Assembly (NCBI GenBank): GCA_016707895.1
Contig: JADJGV010000001.1
Location: 669,501 to 733,500 of the forward strand
Source of the DNA: Myxococcales bacterium
GTDB lineage: Bacteria > Myxococcota_A > Polyangia > Haliangiales > Haliangiaceae
Reading direction: 5' to 3'
Length of the DNA stretch: 64,000 nucleotides
Below, piece after piece: positions 1-7,871 of the stretch. Numbering within the stretch: position 1 is the stretch's first letter; the number at the start of each line of letters is the position of its first letter. Both the position numbers and the translations under genes were made by a program. The notes below the pieces were generated by a model, which was not told where the DNA came from, searched no databases, and saw only the letters and a list, made by a program, of their open reading frames with translations.

Positions 1-1
1 C

Positions 2-292
2 AACGACGGCCGCGGCAAGCGCTGGGTGGTGGTGCGGCCGCCCGGCGCGCAGACCGGCCTCCTGCTCGCGCGCGCCGACGGCGAGGCCCAGCGCGCGGCC
101 GTCGGCCACCAGCACGCCGGCCGCGTCGGGTTCTTCCTGCGGGTCGACGACTTCGAGGGGACGCTCGGGCGCCTGCGCGCGGCCGGCGCCGAGGTCGTGA
201 CCGAGCCGCGCGACGAGCCCTACGGCCGGGTGGTCGTGTTCCGCGACATCGCCGGCAACCGCTGGGACCTGCTCGGACCGCGCCCGCGTTGA
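2..292 (+). CDS. VOC (glyoxalase/bleomycin-resistance fold) protein, 5' end outside window
   Basis: The frame is open from the left edge, so the N-terminus is missing; the stop is TGA at 290-292. The visible 97 residues look like the second half of a VOC-superfamily protein: an early strand with WVVVRPPGAQTGLLLARA, then VGFFLRVDDFEGTLGRL, and the typical ending GRVVVFRDIAGNRWDLLGP. VOC proteins bind a metal or small ligand through paired beta-alpha-beta-beta-beta units and include glyoxalases, dioxygenases and antibiotic-binding proteins. The substrate cannot be told from this fragment. A second VOC gene follows 57 bases downstream on the same strand. Confidence 0.8.
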   Translation, partial: NDGRGKRWVVVRPPGAQTGLLLARADGEAQRAAVGHQHAGRVGFFLRVDDFEGTLGRLRAAGAEVVTEPRDEPYGRVVVFRDIAGNRWDLLGPRPR

Positions 293-337
293 GCTCGCGC
301 CGGCCGCCGACGTCGGCCGCGCCGCCCCGAACGGCGA

Positions 338-343
338 TAGGCT
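338..343 (+). promoter_or_regulatory. -10-like hexamer of the VOC gene at 350
   Basis: TAGGCT ends 6 bases before the ATG at 350, with no purine-rich ribosome site in between; consistent with a transcript starting at or next to the start codon. Confidence 0.45.
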
Positions 344-349
344 CGCGCG

Positions 350-799
350 ATGGAGCCGGTGATCGATCACATCCAGGTGACCGTGCGCGACGTGCGCGCG
401 GCCGAGGCGTTCTACGACCAGCTGATGCCGCTGCTCGGCTTCGTGCCGATGCGCAAGGGCAAGGCGACGATCGCCGCCCACGACTTCGAGGTCGTCGAGT
501 ATCAGCACCCGCGCCTGGCGTTCGCGATCACCTCGCCGCGGGCCGCGTTCGCCCACGAGCCGGTGCACCGGCGGCGCCCCGGCGCGCTCCACCACCTGGC
601 GTTCAAGGCCGGCTCGCGGGCCGAGGTCGACGCGCTGCACGTCGAGCTGCAGCGCATCGGCGCGACGATCGTGGCGCCGCCGCGCGAGTACCCCGAGTAC
701 ACCCCGCCCGGCTACTACGCCGTGTTCTTCAAGGACCCCGACGGCCTCAAGTACGAGGTCGTCCACGCGCCGGCGCCGGCGCCCGCGCCGACGCCGTGA
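350..799 (+). CDS. VOC family protein
   Basis: This encodes 149 residues, a complete single VOC unit of usual length. The N-terminus IDHIQVTVRDVRAAEAFYD is the classical first strand and helix. Candidate metal ligands are His7, the histidines in LHHLAFKA (about residue 83) and the Glu of LKYEVV near the C-terminus, arranged as in metal-dependent VOC enzymes. The C-terminus ends in a short Ala-Pro run. The protein is probably cytoplasmic. The reaction is unknown; a glyoxalase- or dioxygenase-like role is possible but not shown. It lies just downstream of another, partial VOC gene and convergent to a DUF1801 gene. Confidence 0.85.
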   Translation: MEPVIDHIQVTVRDVRAAEAFYDQLMPLLGFVPMRKGKATIAAHDFEVVEYQHPRLAFAITSPRAAFAHEPVHRRRPGALHHLAFKAGSRAEVDALHVELQRIGATIVAPPREYPEYTPPGYYAVFFKDPDGLKYEVVHAPAPAPAPTP

Positions 800-817
800 G
801 CGCGCTGGCGCGCGCGT

Positions 818-1228
818 TCAGCCCACAGCGGCGATCCTGAGCCGCACCAGCTTGCCCTTGCGCTTCGCGATGTGCTGGTAGTCCCACTGGACCGTGCGCG
901 ACTCAGCCAGCCAGCGCCGCAGCGCGGCGACGTCGACGTCTCCCACCTTGGCGTAGCGCGCCTCGGCGGCCTTGAACGTGCCCTCCGGGTGCAGGCCCGG
1001 CTCGGCGAACGACTGCCCGCTCCAGAACAGGAGCCGCACGCTGTCCTTCCGCTTCGCGTAGCCCGCGATCGGGTTGCCAGCCAGGAACCACACCGGGTGG
1101 CGATGCCAGATCTTGCGCTCGGCGCCGACCAGCGCCGCGTCGAGCTCGCGGGCCAGGAGCGCGCAGATGGCGCGATCGCCGCGGGCCTGCTCGCGGTGGT
1201 AGGCGGCGATGTCGGAGGGGAGACGCAT
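818..1228 (-). CDS. DUF1801-type protein
   Basis: This encodes 136 residues starting with ATG at 1228 (MRLPSDIAAYH). The pattern of an N-terminal helix, then KIWHRHPVWFLAGNPIAGYAKRKDSV and FWSGQSF, matches the small DUF1801/YdhG-like fold (SufE/iron-chaperone-like helical hairpin plus sheet). Members are cytoplasmic and mostly of unknown function. The reading frame stays open upstream, but that part looks like random high-GC sequence. It is convergent with the VOC gene, 18 bases apart. Confidence 0.75.
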   Translation of the reverse strand: MRLPSDIAAYHREQARGDRAICALLARELDAALVGAERKIWHRHPVWFLAGNPIAGYAKRKDSVRLLFWSGQSFAEPGLHPEGTFKAAEARYAKVGDVDVAALRRWLAESRTVQWDYQHIAKRKGKLVRLRIAAVG

Positions 1229-1284
1229 CGCCACGAGTCTCGCACGACTCACCCGGGCGCCAGCTCGCGGCACGCGGCGCGCCG

Positions 1285-2181
1285 TCACGGCGCGCGGGCG
1301 AGCGCCTCCCAGCTGACCCGCCCTTCGTCGACGACGAACACCCCGCCGTCGACCACCACCATCACCGGCTGGCGGTAGCGCAGCGACGCGAACACGTGGG
1401 CCTCGGTCGCCGTCGGCGTCACGAAGTGCGAGACCGCCAGCGCCACGAGCTCCGCGGACGCCGGCGGGGCAGCGGGCTTGCCCATGATCACGCAGGTGTT
1501 CGACAGCGGCTTGACCTCGGTGACGACCGGGCCGTCGGCGCCCACCGCCACCGCGATCCGCACGTAGCCGGCGAGCACCGCCGCGTCGGGATCGGTCGTG
1601 CCCGGCGAGAAGTAGACGAGCCACCCGGGCGCGCCGACGAGCGCGCCCGGGACGACGTCGACGTTGTACCGGCCGCCGCAGATCGGCGTGAACGCCGCGA
1701 TCGCGGCCGCGCGCGCCGCGACCATGGCGCGCCCGTCGTCGTCGAGCGGCTCGCCGGCCCCGTGTCGTACCGGCGCACCGGCGACGCCGGCGTCATCGAC
1801 GGGCACCGTGACCAGCGACGCCGCCTGGCCCTCGACCGTCCCGTAGAAGTCGACGCGCCAGCCGTCGGCGGCGAGGCGGGTGATCCACCCCTGCGCGGTC
1901 GGCGGCATGCCGCCGGCGAGCGCGGCGTCGGTGGCCGCGGCCGACGCGCGATCCTGCGCGTAGAGGCGCATCCCGAGGGTCATGGCGTCGGCCACCGCCG
2001 CCGCCGCCGCCGCGGGGATCGACGGATCGACCGAGTCGGCCGCCGTCGCGGGCGCGGGCGCCTCGCGCGGAGGGGACACGCGCGTCGGAGCCTGCGCCCC
2101 AGCGCCGCACGCGAGGCACAGCCCGGCGACCAGCGCCGCGACAGGACGACCGACCGCCGGCCGGCGCGCCGCTAGCGACAC
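1285..2181 (-). CDS. Exported or lipid-anchored protein of unknown function
   Basis: This encodes 298 residues from a GTG at 2181 that overlaps the stop of the upstream M15 peptidase gene by 10 bases, suggesting translational coupling. The N-terminus has a hydrophobic stretch (PVAALVAGLCLACGAGA) that could be a lipoprotein signal, although the -3 position is Cys rather than Leu. An Ala/Pro-rich linker is followed by a globular part with ITRLAADGWRVDFYGTVEG and GWLVYFSPGTTDPDAAVLAGY. No known family was recognised. An ATG further inside (MTLGMRL) is an alternative start that would remove the signal. Confidence 0.7.
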   Translation of the reverse strand: MSLAARRPAVGRPVAALVAGLCLACGAGAQAPTRVSPPREAPAPATAADSVDPSIPAAAAAAVADAMTLGMRLYAQDRASAAATDAALAGGMPPTAQGWITRLAADGWRVDFYGTVEGQAASLVTVPVDDAGVAGAPVRHGAGEPLDDDGRAMVAARAAAIAAFTPICGGRYNVDVVPGALVGAPGWLVYFSPGTTDPDAAVLAGYVRIAVAVGADGPVVTEVKPLSNTCVIMGKPAAPPASAELVALAVSHFVTPTATEAHVFASLRYRQPVMVVVDGGVFVVDEGRVSWEALARAP

Positions 2182-2897
2182 GTCGGCCCCCGCGCGAACC
2201 CGTCGGCCGGCGCGCGCGCGAGCCGCCGCGCGGTGGCCGCGTCCCAGCGCCCGTGCTCGCGGATCCGATCGTCGGGGTGGTTGCGGTTCCACAGCCGCTG
2301 GAACGCGCGCACGCTGAGCCGCCGCAGGTCGCCGGCGCCGCGGCCGCGGTAGTCGAAGTGCACCCGATCGCGGCGGCCCAGCCAGCGGAAGCCGGCGCCG
2401 CGGAGGCGCGCCTTCCACGCCGCGTAGTCGGGCACGTCGATCGCCAGGCCCGACTCGTGGTTCGAGCGACCGGGCGGCGCGGCCAGCGCCACCACCGATG
2501 GGCAGCGCCGGTGTCGGTACCAGTGGTGGTAGACGTACTGCTGCGCGAGCGTGCGCGTGGTCGAGTAGATCCACAGCGGCGAGCCATCGGCGGCGGCGCG
2601 CAGCGCCCGCGCGGCCGCCGCGTCGAGCAGCGGCGCGGCGTTGATGCCCAGCTCGACGCCGGGGATGTCGTCGATGGCCGCCAGGACGCCAGGCCGCAGA
2701 CACGCCACCTCGGCCAGCAGCTGGTCCGACAGCGGCCGCACCGCCGCGGCCGAGCACTGCGTGCGCGCGACCTCGTCGACGGTCAGCGCCGCCCGAGGGA
2801 CATCGTCGTCGGCGGTGGCCGCGGACGGCGCCGCGAGCGCGAGCCCCGCGACGGTCGCGGCCACGACGAACGCACGCAGCTGACGCGTCGACCACAT
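2172..2897 (-). CDS. Secreted M15-family (VanY/DacB-like) D,D-carboxypeptidase
   Basis: This encodes 241 residues. The start at 2897 was chosen because a GGGGGG tract lies 6 bases upstream and a signal peptide follows directly (FVVAATVAGLALAAPSAATA). The zinc signature of M15 peptidases is visible: RSNHESGLAIDV gives His147 and Asp154, and DRVHFDY gives His180. The C-terminus (LSVRAFQRLWNRNHPDD) resembles a short peptidoglycan-binding repeat. The likely role is trimming D-Ala-D-Ala or cross-links of peptidoglycan in the periplasm. The gene upstream of 1285-2181 overlaps its end, so the two probably form an operon. Confidence 0.85.
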   Translation of the reverse strand: MWSTRQLRAFVVAATVAGLALAAPSAATADDDVPRAALTVDEVARTQCSAAAVRPLSDQLLAEVACLRPGVLAAIDDIPGVELGINAAPLLDAAAARALRAAADGSPLWIYSTTRTLAQQYVYHHWYRHRRCPSVVALAAPPGRSNHESGLAIDVPDYAAWKARLRGAGFRWLGRRDRVHFDYRGRGAGDLRRLSVRAFQRLWNRNHPDDRIREHGRWDAATARRLARAPADGFARGPTCR

Positions 2898-2945
2898 CGT
2901 CCCCCCAAGGACACCGACTGCCCCGGCCCGGTTGCGCGGCATGGC

Positions 2946-3818
2946 TCAATCTCTCCGCAGCTGCACGCCGAGGCCACGCGCCGCGCACGCCGCGGCCATG
3001 GCGCCGATCCGCGCGATCGGCGCGCGCGCCGCGGGCAGCTCCACCGACGCGTCGTGCTCGCTCAGCGCGGCGGGCGCTGGCGCGGTCGGTGCCAGGTCGA
3101 AGCCGGCCAGCAGCGCGGCGAGCGTCCCCGCCTCGCCGGCGTCGAGCCAGCCCAGCAGGCCTTCGCCGAAGCCGCCATCGCCCCAGCCCCAACCCGCGCC
3201 GCGGCGGGACAGCGCGACCAGCAGCCGCGCCAGCGGGTCGTCGCCCTGGCGGTACGCGCGCTCGAGCACCTCGGTGCCCCACGGATCGACGCCGCGCTCG
3301 AGCCCGTACCAGACGCTGAACGACGCCAGCGTCGCGTGACGCCCGAGCTCGACCGGCGCCGGCGCCTCGACGCAGCAGGCGAACGCCGCGTCCTTGATCA
3401 GCCCGCCGAACTGCTCGGCCTTCGCCGGGCCGCGCTGGTCGCGGTGCATCGGGCAGCGCGCCCGCACGGCGCAGCCCGCCGCCGCGCACGCACCGTCGAT
3501 GCGCGCGTGGACGTCGAGCCACCCGCCCGGCGGCGCCTCGCGCACGGCGAGATCGTCGTCCAGGAAGGCGCAGACCGCGGCGAGCTCGATGCCGAGCCCC
3601 GCGGCCAGCCCGTCCAGCTCGATCGACAGCTTCGGGTGGCGCTGGTAGTGGTCGGCGTAGTCGGCCTCGCTGCGCCGCAGCCGCGCGAGGGTGGCGTCGA
3701 AGCCCGCCGCCAGCGCGGCGTCGCGATGCCCGGTCGCCAGCAGCGTGCGCACCGCCGGCACCACCGTCGCGCGGTACCGCGCCAGGTCGAACGCACAGAG
3801 GGTCGAGAACGCGCCCAC
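2946..3818 (-). CDS. Protein of unknown function, Cys-rich centre
   Basis: This encodes 290 residues with a GTG start at 3818; a CATGAT hexamer sits 9 bases upstream. No family was recognised. The N-terminal half is helical with alternating charges (LARYRATVVPAVRTLLATG). The middle holds several cysteines (DGACAAAGCAVRARC and AFACCVEAP) that could bind metal. The C-terminal half is Ala-rich, with GWGWGDGGFGEGLLGWLDAG. No signal peptide or membrane segment is evident. It is followed after 48 bases by the M15 peptidase gene on the same strand. Confidence 0.7.
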   Translation of the reverse strand: MGAFSTLCAFDLARYRATVVPAVRTLLATGHRDAALAAGFDATLARLRRSEADYADHYQRHPKLSIELDGLAAGLGIELAAVCAFLDDDLAVREAPPGGWLDVHARIDGACAAAGCAVRARCPMHRDQRGPAKAEQFGGLIKDAAFACCVEAPAPVELGRHATLASFSVWYGLERGVDPWGTEVLERAYRQGDDPLARLLVALSRRGAGWGWGDGGFGEGLLGWLDAGEAGTLAALLAGFDLAPTAPAPAALSEHDASVELPAARAPIARIGAMAAACAARGLGVQLRRD

Positions 3819-3852
3819 CGCGCCGTCATCATGGCACGCGGCGCGCGCCGGT

Positions 3853-4344
3853 TCACTTCGCGTCGGTGAGCGAGGTGCGCTGGATCCGCCGGTGCAGCGG
3901 CGTCAGCTCGCCGAGCGCGGCCGAGCCGTACCAGGGGTGCAGCTCCATCTCCAGCCGGCCGGCCTTGATCGCCGGATCGGTCGCGGTCAGCGCGGCGGCC
4001 TCCTCGACGGTCTTGACCGCGAACACGTAGATGCCGGCGTACGGGCCGTCGTCGAGGAACGGCCCGGCCAGCACCAGCGAGCCCTCGTCGGCCATCCGCT
4101 CGATGTTGGCCAGGTGGCCCGCCATCAGCGCCTTGGCCTCGTCGGGCGGCTGGTCGCGGTTGGGGCCGGGCTTGAGGAACGCGACGACGTACGCCTTCAT
4201 CCCGAGCTCGTCGGCGCCCAGCCGCTCGGCCAGCGCCGCGTCGTAGCCGGTGGCGGGGGCCGGCGCCGGCGCCGCGGCCGGCGTGCTGCGGGCCGCGCAC
4301 GACGCGGCGAGGAGTGCGAACCCGAGCGTGAGGCCGACGCGCAT
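3853..4344 (-). CDS. YciI-domain lipoprotein
   Basis: This encodes 163 residues. The N-terminus MRVGLTLGFALLAASC is a lipoprotein signal with lipobox AASC, followed by an Ala-Pro linker. The rest is a YciI-type ferredoxin-like domain: AYVVAFLKPGPN, then LMAGHLANIERMADEGSLVLAGPFLDDG and IYVFAVKTVEEAAALTATDPA. Cytoplasmic YciI proteins are small and of uncertain enzymatic role; an exported, lipid-anchored version suggests a cell-envelope role. Its coding strand runs toward the unknown gene at 2946-3818. Confidence 0.85.
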   Translation of the reverse strand: MRVGLTLGFALLAASCAARSTPAAAPAPAPATGYDAALAERLGADELGMKAYVVAFLKPGPNRDQPPDEAKALMAGHLANIERMADEGSLVLAGPFLDDGPYAGIYVFAVKTVEEAAALTATDPAIKAGRLEMELHPWYGSAALGELTPLHRRIQRTSLTDAK

Positions 4345-4443
4345 GTGCAGGGATCTATCACGCCCACCGCCCGGGTTGGCCCCTCGAACTCCGCCGGCCG
4401 CGGTCGACTCGATCGGTGACCGCCCGCGAAGCGGTCGCCCGCC

Positions 4444-5256
4444 ATGAGGTCCTCCTCGCTACCCTTGCTCGTGGTCGCGCTGGCCGCGGCGGCGTGCGCG
4501 CACACGGCGCCCCGCCAGCCGACGCCGCGCGGCGTCGACGCCCGCACCCCGTGCGCGCAGCTGGCGGTGGCCTGGCGCGACTACGACGCGCGCCAGGTCA
4601 GCCGGGCGATCTACTGGCGCAACGCGCGCGCCTTCGTCGACCGGGCGCTCACCTGCCGCGATCCCGAGCTGGTGTTCGCCGGGTCGATGATCGGCCCCAC
4701 CTGCGGCGACGATCGCGCGTGCGCGACCGCCGACGGCACCCACCTCGCGCGCCTCGAGCGCGCCGGCGTCCCGCTCAAGGCCGCCTTCGCGGCGTGGCTG
4801 GCGGCGCGCGACCTGGGCCCGCTCGGCGCGTCGCTCGCGTACTGCCCGCACGAGCCGTACCGCTCGGTGCGCGAGACCACCCGCTGGCTCGCGCGCGCGG
4901 GCCACCGCGAGTTCGCGCGGCCGCTCGCCGATCTCGCGCTGGCGCAGCGCGATCCGTACCTCCAGGCGACGCTGCTCGAGTACTTCGTCGCGCTCGACCT
5001 GCCCGAGGGCGAGCCGCTCGCGCGCCGCCTGCTGCCCCACCGCGACCCGACGCTGCGCGCCCGGGCGTGCGCGGCGCTCACCCGGCTGGGCTCACCGGCC
5101 GCGCTGCCCGAGGTCCGCGCGGTCGCCGCCGCCGACGCCCACTCGCGGCTGGTGCGCGTCGACGGGATCGAGCAGGAGGTGTACCCGGTCCGCGCGCTGT
5201 GCGCCGCCGCGGTCGGCGCCCTGACGACCCGGGCCAGCGTCGCGGCCGCGCGGTAG
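4444..5256 (+). CDS. Lipoprotein with HEAT-like C-terminal helices
   Basis: This encodes 270 residues. The signal SLPLLVVALAAAACAHTAP gives an acceptable lipobox (AAAC). The mature protein is helical with paired cysteines (TPCAQL, LTCRDPE, PTCGDDRAC). Its C-terminal third, with PLARRLLPHRDPTLRARACAALTRLGSP, resembles HEAT repeats used for protein binding. No enzyme motif was seen. The start ATG follows a 99-base divergent spacer shared with the YciI lipoprotein gene. Confidence 0.75.
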   Translation: MRSSSLPLLVVALAAAACAHTAPRQPTPRGVDARTPCAQLAVAWRDYDARQVSRAIYWRNARAFVDRALTCRDPELVFAGSMIGPTCGDDRACATADGTHLARLERAGVPLKAAFAAWLAARDLGPLGASLAYCPHEPYRSVRETTRWLARAGHREFARPLADLALAQRDPYLQATLLEYFVALDLPEGEPLARRLLPHRDPTLRARACAALTRLGSPAALPEVRAVAAADAHSRLVRVDGIEQEVYPVRALCAAAVGALTTRASVAAAR

Positions 5257-5264
5257 CCTCGCCG

Positions 5265-5663
5265 TCAGAACCAGACGTCGGCCACGCAGCGGCCGTCGCG
5301 CGGCAGATCGTCGAAGGCGACCAGCCCATCGAAGTGATCGATCGGCAGGTGGGCGATCGCGGCCGGCTCGGTCAGGCGCAGGTTCACCGCGATCCGGCGC
5401 CGGCCGTCGGCGTCGACCGCGAGCGCGCGCCAGCACACCACGCCGGCGCAGCTCGGGCAGAACTGGATCTCGAGCGACGCCGGCATGTCGGCGCGCACGT
5501 ACGTCGCCACCGGCCCGCGGATCGTGATCCGCTCGCCCTCGTAGTCGTAGGCCCACAGCGTGCCGTAGCGCCGACACAGCGTGCAGTTGCACGCGGTGGT
5601 CGACGCGGGGAGCCCGTCGAAGCGCCAGCCGACGCGACCGCAATGACAGGTGCCTTCGATCAT
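5265..5663 (-). CDS. GFA family (CENP-V/GFA) zinc protein
   Basis: This encodes 132 residues. The start MIEGTCHCGRVGW and the later CNCTLCRRYG and FCPSCAGVVCWR are the diagnostic cysteine pairs of the GFA/CENP-V fold, which carries structural and catalytic zinc. The family is named after glutathione-dependent formaldehyde-activating enzyme, but most members lack a proven reaction, so the substrate is left open. The protein is cytoplasmic by the lack of a signal. It converges with the lipoprotein gene, 8 bases apart. Confidence 0.92.
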   Translation of the reverse strand: MIEGTCHCGRVGWRFDGLPASTTACNCTLCRRYGTLWAYDYEGERITIRGPVATYVRADMPASLEIQFCPSCAGVVCWRALAVDADGRRRIAVNLRLTEPAAIAHLPIDHFDGLVAFDDLPRDGRCVADVWF

Positions 5664-5672
5664 GTCAGCGCG

Positions 5673-5678
5673 ATCGTA
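5673..5678 (-). promoter_or_regulatory. -10-like hexamer of the GFA gene
   Basis: On the minus strand TACGAT ends 9 bases before the ATG at 5663. Confidence 0.4.
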
Positions 5679-5728
5679 CCCGAGCGCGCGCGGGCATGCT
5701 GGCGCGACCGCGGCGGGCCCAGCGGTGG

Positions 5729-5734
5729 CATGAT
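5729..5734 (+). promoter_or_regulatory. -10-like hexamer (CATGAT) of the small HhH gene
   Basis: CATGAT ends 6 bases before the ATG at 5741; it fits the same spacing as the TAnnnT elements but with C in first position. Confidence 0.3.
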
Positions 5735-5740
5735 CGGGCC

Positions 5741-5953
5741 ATGGTCAGCGCCGCCGCACCGCCCGGGATGCCCAAGCTCATCGGCCGCGGCCCGCTGCGC
5801 GCGCTGACCCGCGCGGGGCTGTCCAACGTCGACCAGCTCGCGACGCTCTCGAGCCGCGAGGTCGCGGCGCTGCCGGGCATGACGCCCAAGGCCGTGACGC
5901 TGCTGCGGGTCGCCCTCACCGCGCGCGGCAAGACCTTCGCCGACGAGCGCTGA
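5741..5953 (+). CDS. Small helix-hairpin-helix protein
   Basis: This encodes 70 residues from the ATG at 5741; an ATG-like frame opening at 5696 is not used because the -10-like CATGAT lies between. The protein is essentially one helix-hairpin-helix unit: LIGRGPLRALTRAGLSNVDQLATLSSREVAALPGM, continuing into a last helix. It resembles the RNA polymerase alpha C-terminal domain and other non-specific DNA-binding HhH modules. A role in nucleic-acid or protein binding is inferred only. It is followed 45 bases later by a SRPBCC gene. Confidence 0.75.
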   Translation: MVSAAAPPGMPKLIGRGPLRALTRAGLSNVDQLATLSSREVAALPGMTPKAVTLLRVALTARGKTFADER

Positions 5954-5980
5954 CCTCCAGCGCGCCGCGCCGCGCTCGGG

Positions 5981-5986
5981 TATGCT
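5981..5986 (+). promoter_or_regulatory. -10-like hexamer of the SRPBCC gene
   Basis: TATGCT ends 12 bases before the ATG at 5999. Confidence 0.4.
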
Positions 5987-5998
5987 GGCGCGACCGAG

Positions 5999-6460
5999 AT
6001 GCGTGAGACCCATCGCAGCGTGAGCATCCGTCGGCCCGCCGACGAGGTCTTCGCGTACCTGCGCGTCTACGACAACCAGGCGGCGTGGGAGGACTTCGTC
6101 CTCGAGGCGCGCTCCGAGCCGCCGGGCCCGGCGGTGGTGGGGACGCGGGTCCACAAGCTGCGGCGAACGCCGCTGGCCGAGGAGCGGTTCACGCTGGAGA
6201 TCGTCGCGATGGACGAGGCGGCGCGGCGCTGGGCCGACGTCGCGCTCGACGGCGACCTCGCCGGCACCCGCGTCGAGTGGGCGATCACCCCGACCGCCGA
6301 CGGCTGCCAGCTCGACGTGCGGGTCGAGCTGCACGCCCACGGGTTGCTCAAGCGCCTGATGCCGGTGGTGTGGCGCACCGCGCGCCGCCAGCTGCGCACC
6401 GCGCTCGACTCGCTGACCCGGGTGCTCGAGGCTGGCCGCGCCGCGCCCGCCGCGCCCTAG
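5999..6460 (+). CDS. SRPBCC (START/Bet v1-like) protein
   Basis: This encodes 153 residues. The opening RSVSIRRPADEVFAYLRVYDNQAAWEDFV is the classic first strand and helix of polyketide-cyclase/SRPBCC proteins. The long C-terminal helix LKRLMPVVWRTARRQLRTAL closes the hydrophobic pocket. Such proteins bind or transport hydrophobic ligands; the ligand is unknown here. No signal peptide was seen. The gene stands alone between the HhH gene and the convergent glyoxalase gene. Confidence 0.9.
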   Translation: MRETHRSVSIRRPADEVFAYLRVYDNQAAWEDFVLEARSEPPGPAVVGTRVHKLRRTPLAEERFTLEIVAMDEAARRWADVALDGDLAGTRVEWAITPTADGCQLDVRVELHAHGLLKRLMPVVWRTARRQLRTALDSLTRVLEAGRAAPAAP

Positions 6461-6479
6461 CCGACTGGCTCGCGCGCGC

Positions 6480-6899
6480 TCACCACTCGCCGACGTTGGG
6501 CATCGACGCCCACGGCTCGGCCGGCGCCAGCGCCGCGCCGCGCTGCAGCAGCTCGACCGACACCAGGTCCGGCGACCGCACGAACGCCATGCGGCCGTCG
6601 CGCGGCGGCCGGCTGATCGGGTAGCCGGCGTCGATGAAGCGCTGGCAGGCGGCGTAGATGTCGTCGACCTCGTAGGCGACGTGGCCGAAGTTGCGGCCGA
6701 CGGTGTACGGCGCGTCGTGGTCCCAGTTGTGGGTCAGCTCGAGCTCCGGACCGTCGGCCTCGGTGCCGAGGAACACCAGCGTGAAGCGCCCGGCCTCGTG
6801 ATCGCGGCGGCGCAGCTCGCGCAGCCCCAGGCCGTCGCAGAAGAACCGCAGCGCCGCCGGCAGATCGCGGACGCGGACCATCGTGTGCAAGTAGCGCAT
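6480..6899 (-). CDS. gloA: Lactoylglutathione lyase (glyoxalase I)
   Basis: This encodes 139 residues from the ATG at 6899 (MRYLHTMVRVRDL); a frame extension to 6914 lacks homology. It matches GloA along its length: the four metal ligands correspond to His5, Glu54 (in ELTHNWD), His73 (FGHVAYEV) and Glu116 (SVELLQ). The enzyme converts the hemithioacetal of methylglyoxal and glutathione to S-lactoylglutathione in the cytoplasm. Its length is close to the 135-residue E. coli enzyme, so it is probably of the nickel-type short class. The neighbouring NmrA-type gene is on the same strand, 30 bases away. Confidence 0.93.
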   Translation of the reverse strand: MRYLHTMVRVRDLPAALRFFCDGLGLRELRRRDHEAGRFTLVFLGTEADGPELELTHNWDHDAPYTVGRNFGHVAYEVDDIYAACQRFIDAGYPISRPPRDGRMAFVRSPDLVSVELLQRGAALAPAEPWASMPNVGEW

Positions 6900-6929
6900 G
6901 CGCCCTCGTAGCACGCCGAGGCGAGGTCG

Positions 6930-7802
6930 CTACGCCGCCAGCTGCGCGGCGATCAGCTCGCGCAGCGGCCGCGCCGCGGTGCCGGTGAGGCGCTCGACCG
7001 CGGTCGAGGTCTTGGCGAGCTCGCCGGCCGCGATCGCCGCGTCGAAGGCGGCGTAGGTCCGCGCGGCGCCCTCGGGCAGGCCGGCGGCCACCAGGCCCGC
7101 GACCCGCTCGTCGACGGTGACCGCGCGGTGCACCACCGCCTTGCCGCTGAGCTCGGCGATCAGCGCGGCCAGCTCGGCGCTGGTGACCGCGACCGGCCCG
7201 GCGACGTGGACCAGCCGACGCCCCAGCGCGGCCTCGAGCAACATCGCCGCCGCGACCCGGGCGCAGTCGTCGCGCGAGATCCACGCCACCGCGCCGTCGC
7301 CGCGCGCGTCGACCAGCGCGCCGGTCGCGATCGCCGCCGGCACCGCCGCCAGGGCCAGCTCGGCGTACAGGTTGTTGCGCAGCACGGTGAAGTCGAGCGC
7401 CGACTCCTGCAGCGCCGCCTCGGTGGCGCGGTGATCGGCCGCCACCGCGCCGACCGTCGGCGCGTCGACCAGCGACGTATAGACGACGTGCTGCACGCCG
7501 ACCGCCGCGAGCGCGCGGATCGCGGCGGCGTGCTGCGCCGCGCGGCGCCCGGGGGCGTCGACCGCGTCGGTGCTGATCAGCAGCGCCCGCCCGGCGCCCG
7601 CGAACGCCGCGGCCAGCCCGGCCTCGTCGTCGAAGTCGGCGGCGCGCACGTCGACGCCGCGGGCCGCGAGATCGGCCAGCTTGGCCGGCTGCCGCGTGGT
7701 GGCGATCAGCGTGCGCGCGCCCGGCACGTCGAGCAGGATCTCGAGGACGCGGCGGCCCAGGTGGCCAGCCGCGCCGGTGACCAGCAACGCAGGTTCGGAC
7801 AT
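6930..7802 (-). CDS. NmrA/QorB-like atypical SDR oxidoreductase
   Basis: This encodes 290 residues. The Rossmann motif VTGAAGHLGRRV and the strand TLIATTRQPAKLADL show an NAD(P)-binding SDR of the NmrA-like atypical class. HVVYTSLVDAPTVG, ALDFTVLRNNLYAEL and GDGAVAWISRDDCA match quinone oxidoreductase 2 (QorB/YtfG)-type proteins, where the usual catalytic Tyr-x-x-x-Lys is missing. It may reduce quinones or act as a redox sensor. It sits upstream of gloA on the same strand, compatible with a shared role in handling reactive carbonyls, which is an inference. Confidence 0.88.
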   Translation of the reverse strand: MSEPALLVTGAAGHLGRRVLEILLDVPGARTLIATTRQPAKLADLAARGVDVRAADFDDEAGLAAAFAGAGRALLISTDAVDAPGRRAAQHAAAIRALAAVGVQHVVYTSLVDAPTVGAVAADHRATEAALQESALDFTVLRNNLYAELALAAVPAAIATGALVDARGDGAVAWISRDDCARVAAAMLLEAALGRRLVHVAGPVAVTSAELAALIAELSGKAVVHRAVTVDERVAGLVAAGLPEGAARTYAAFDAAIAAGELAKTSTAVERLTGTAARPLRELIAAQLAA

Positions 7803-7871
7803 CGCGCTAGCGTGACGCCGACCGCTCGCGCTGCCAATCGTCGGCGCGCACGATCGGCCCGGCGTCCGACC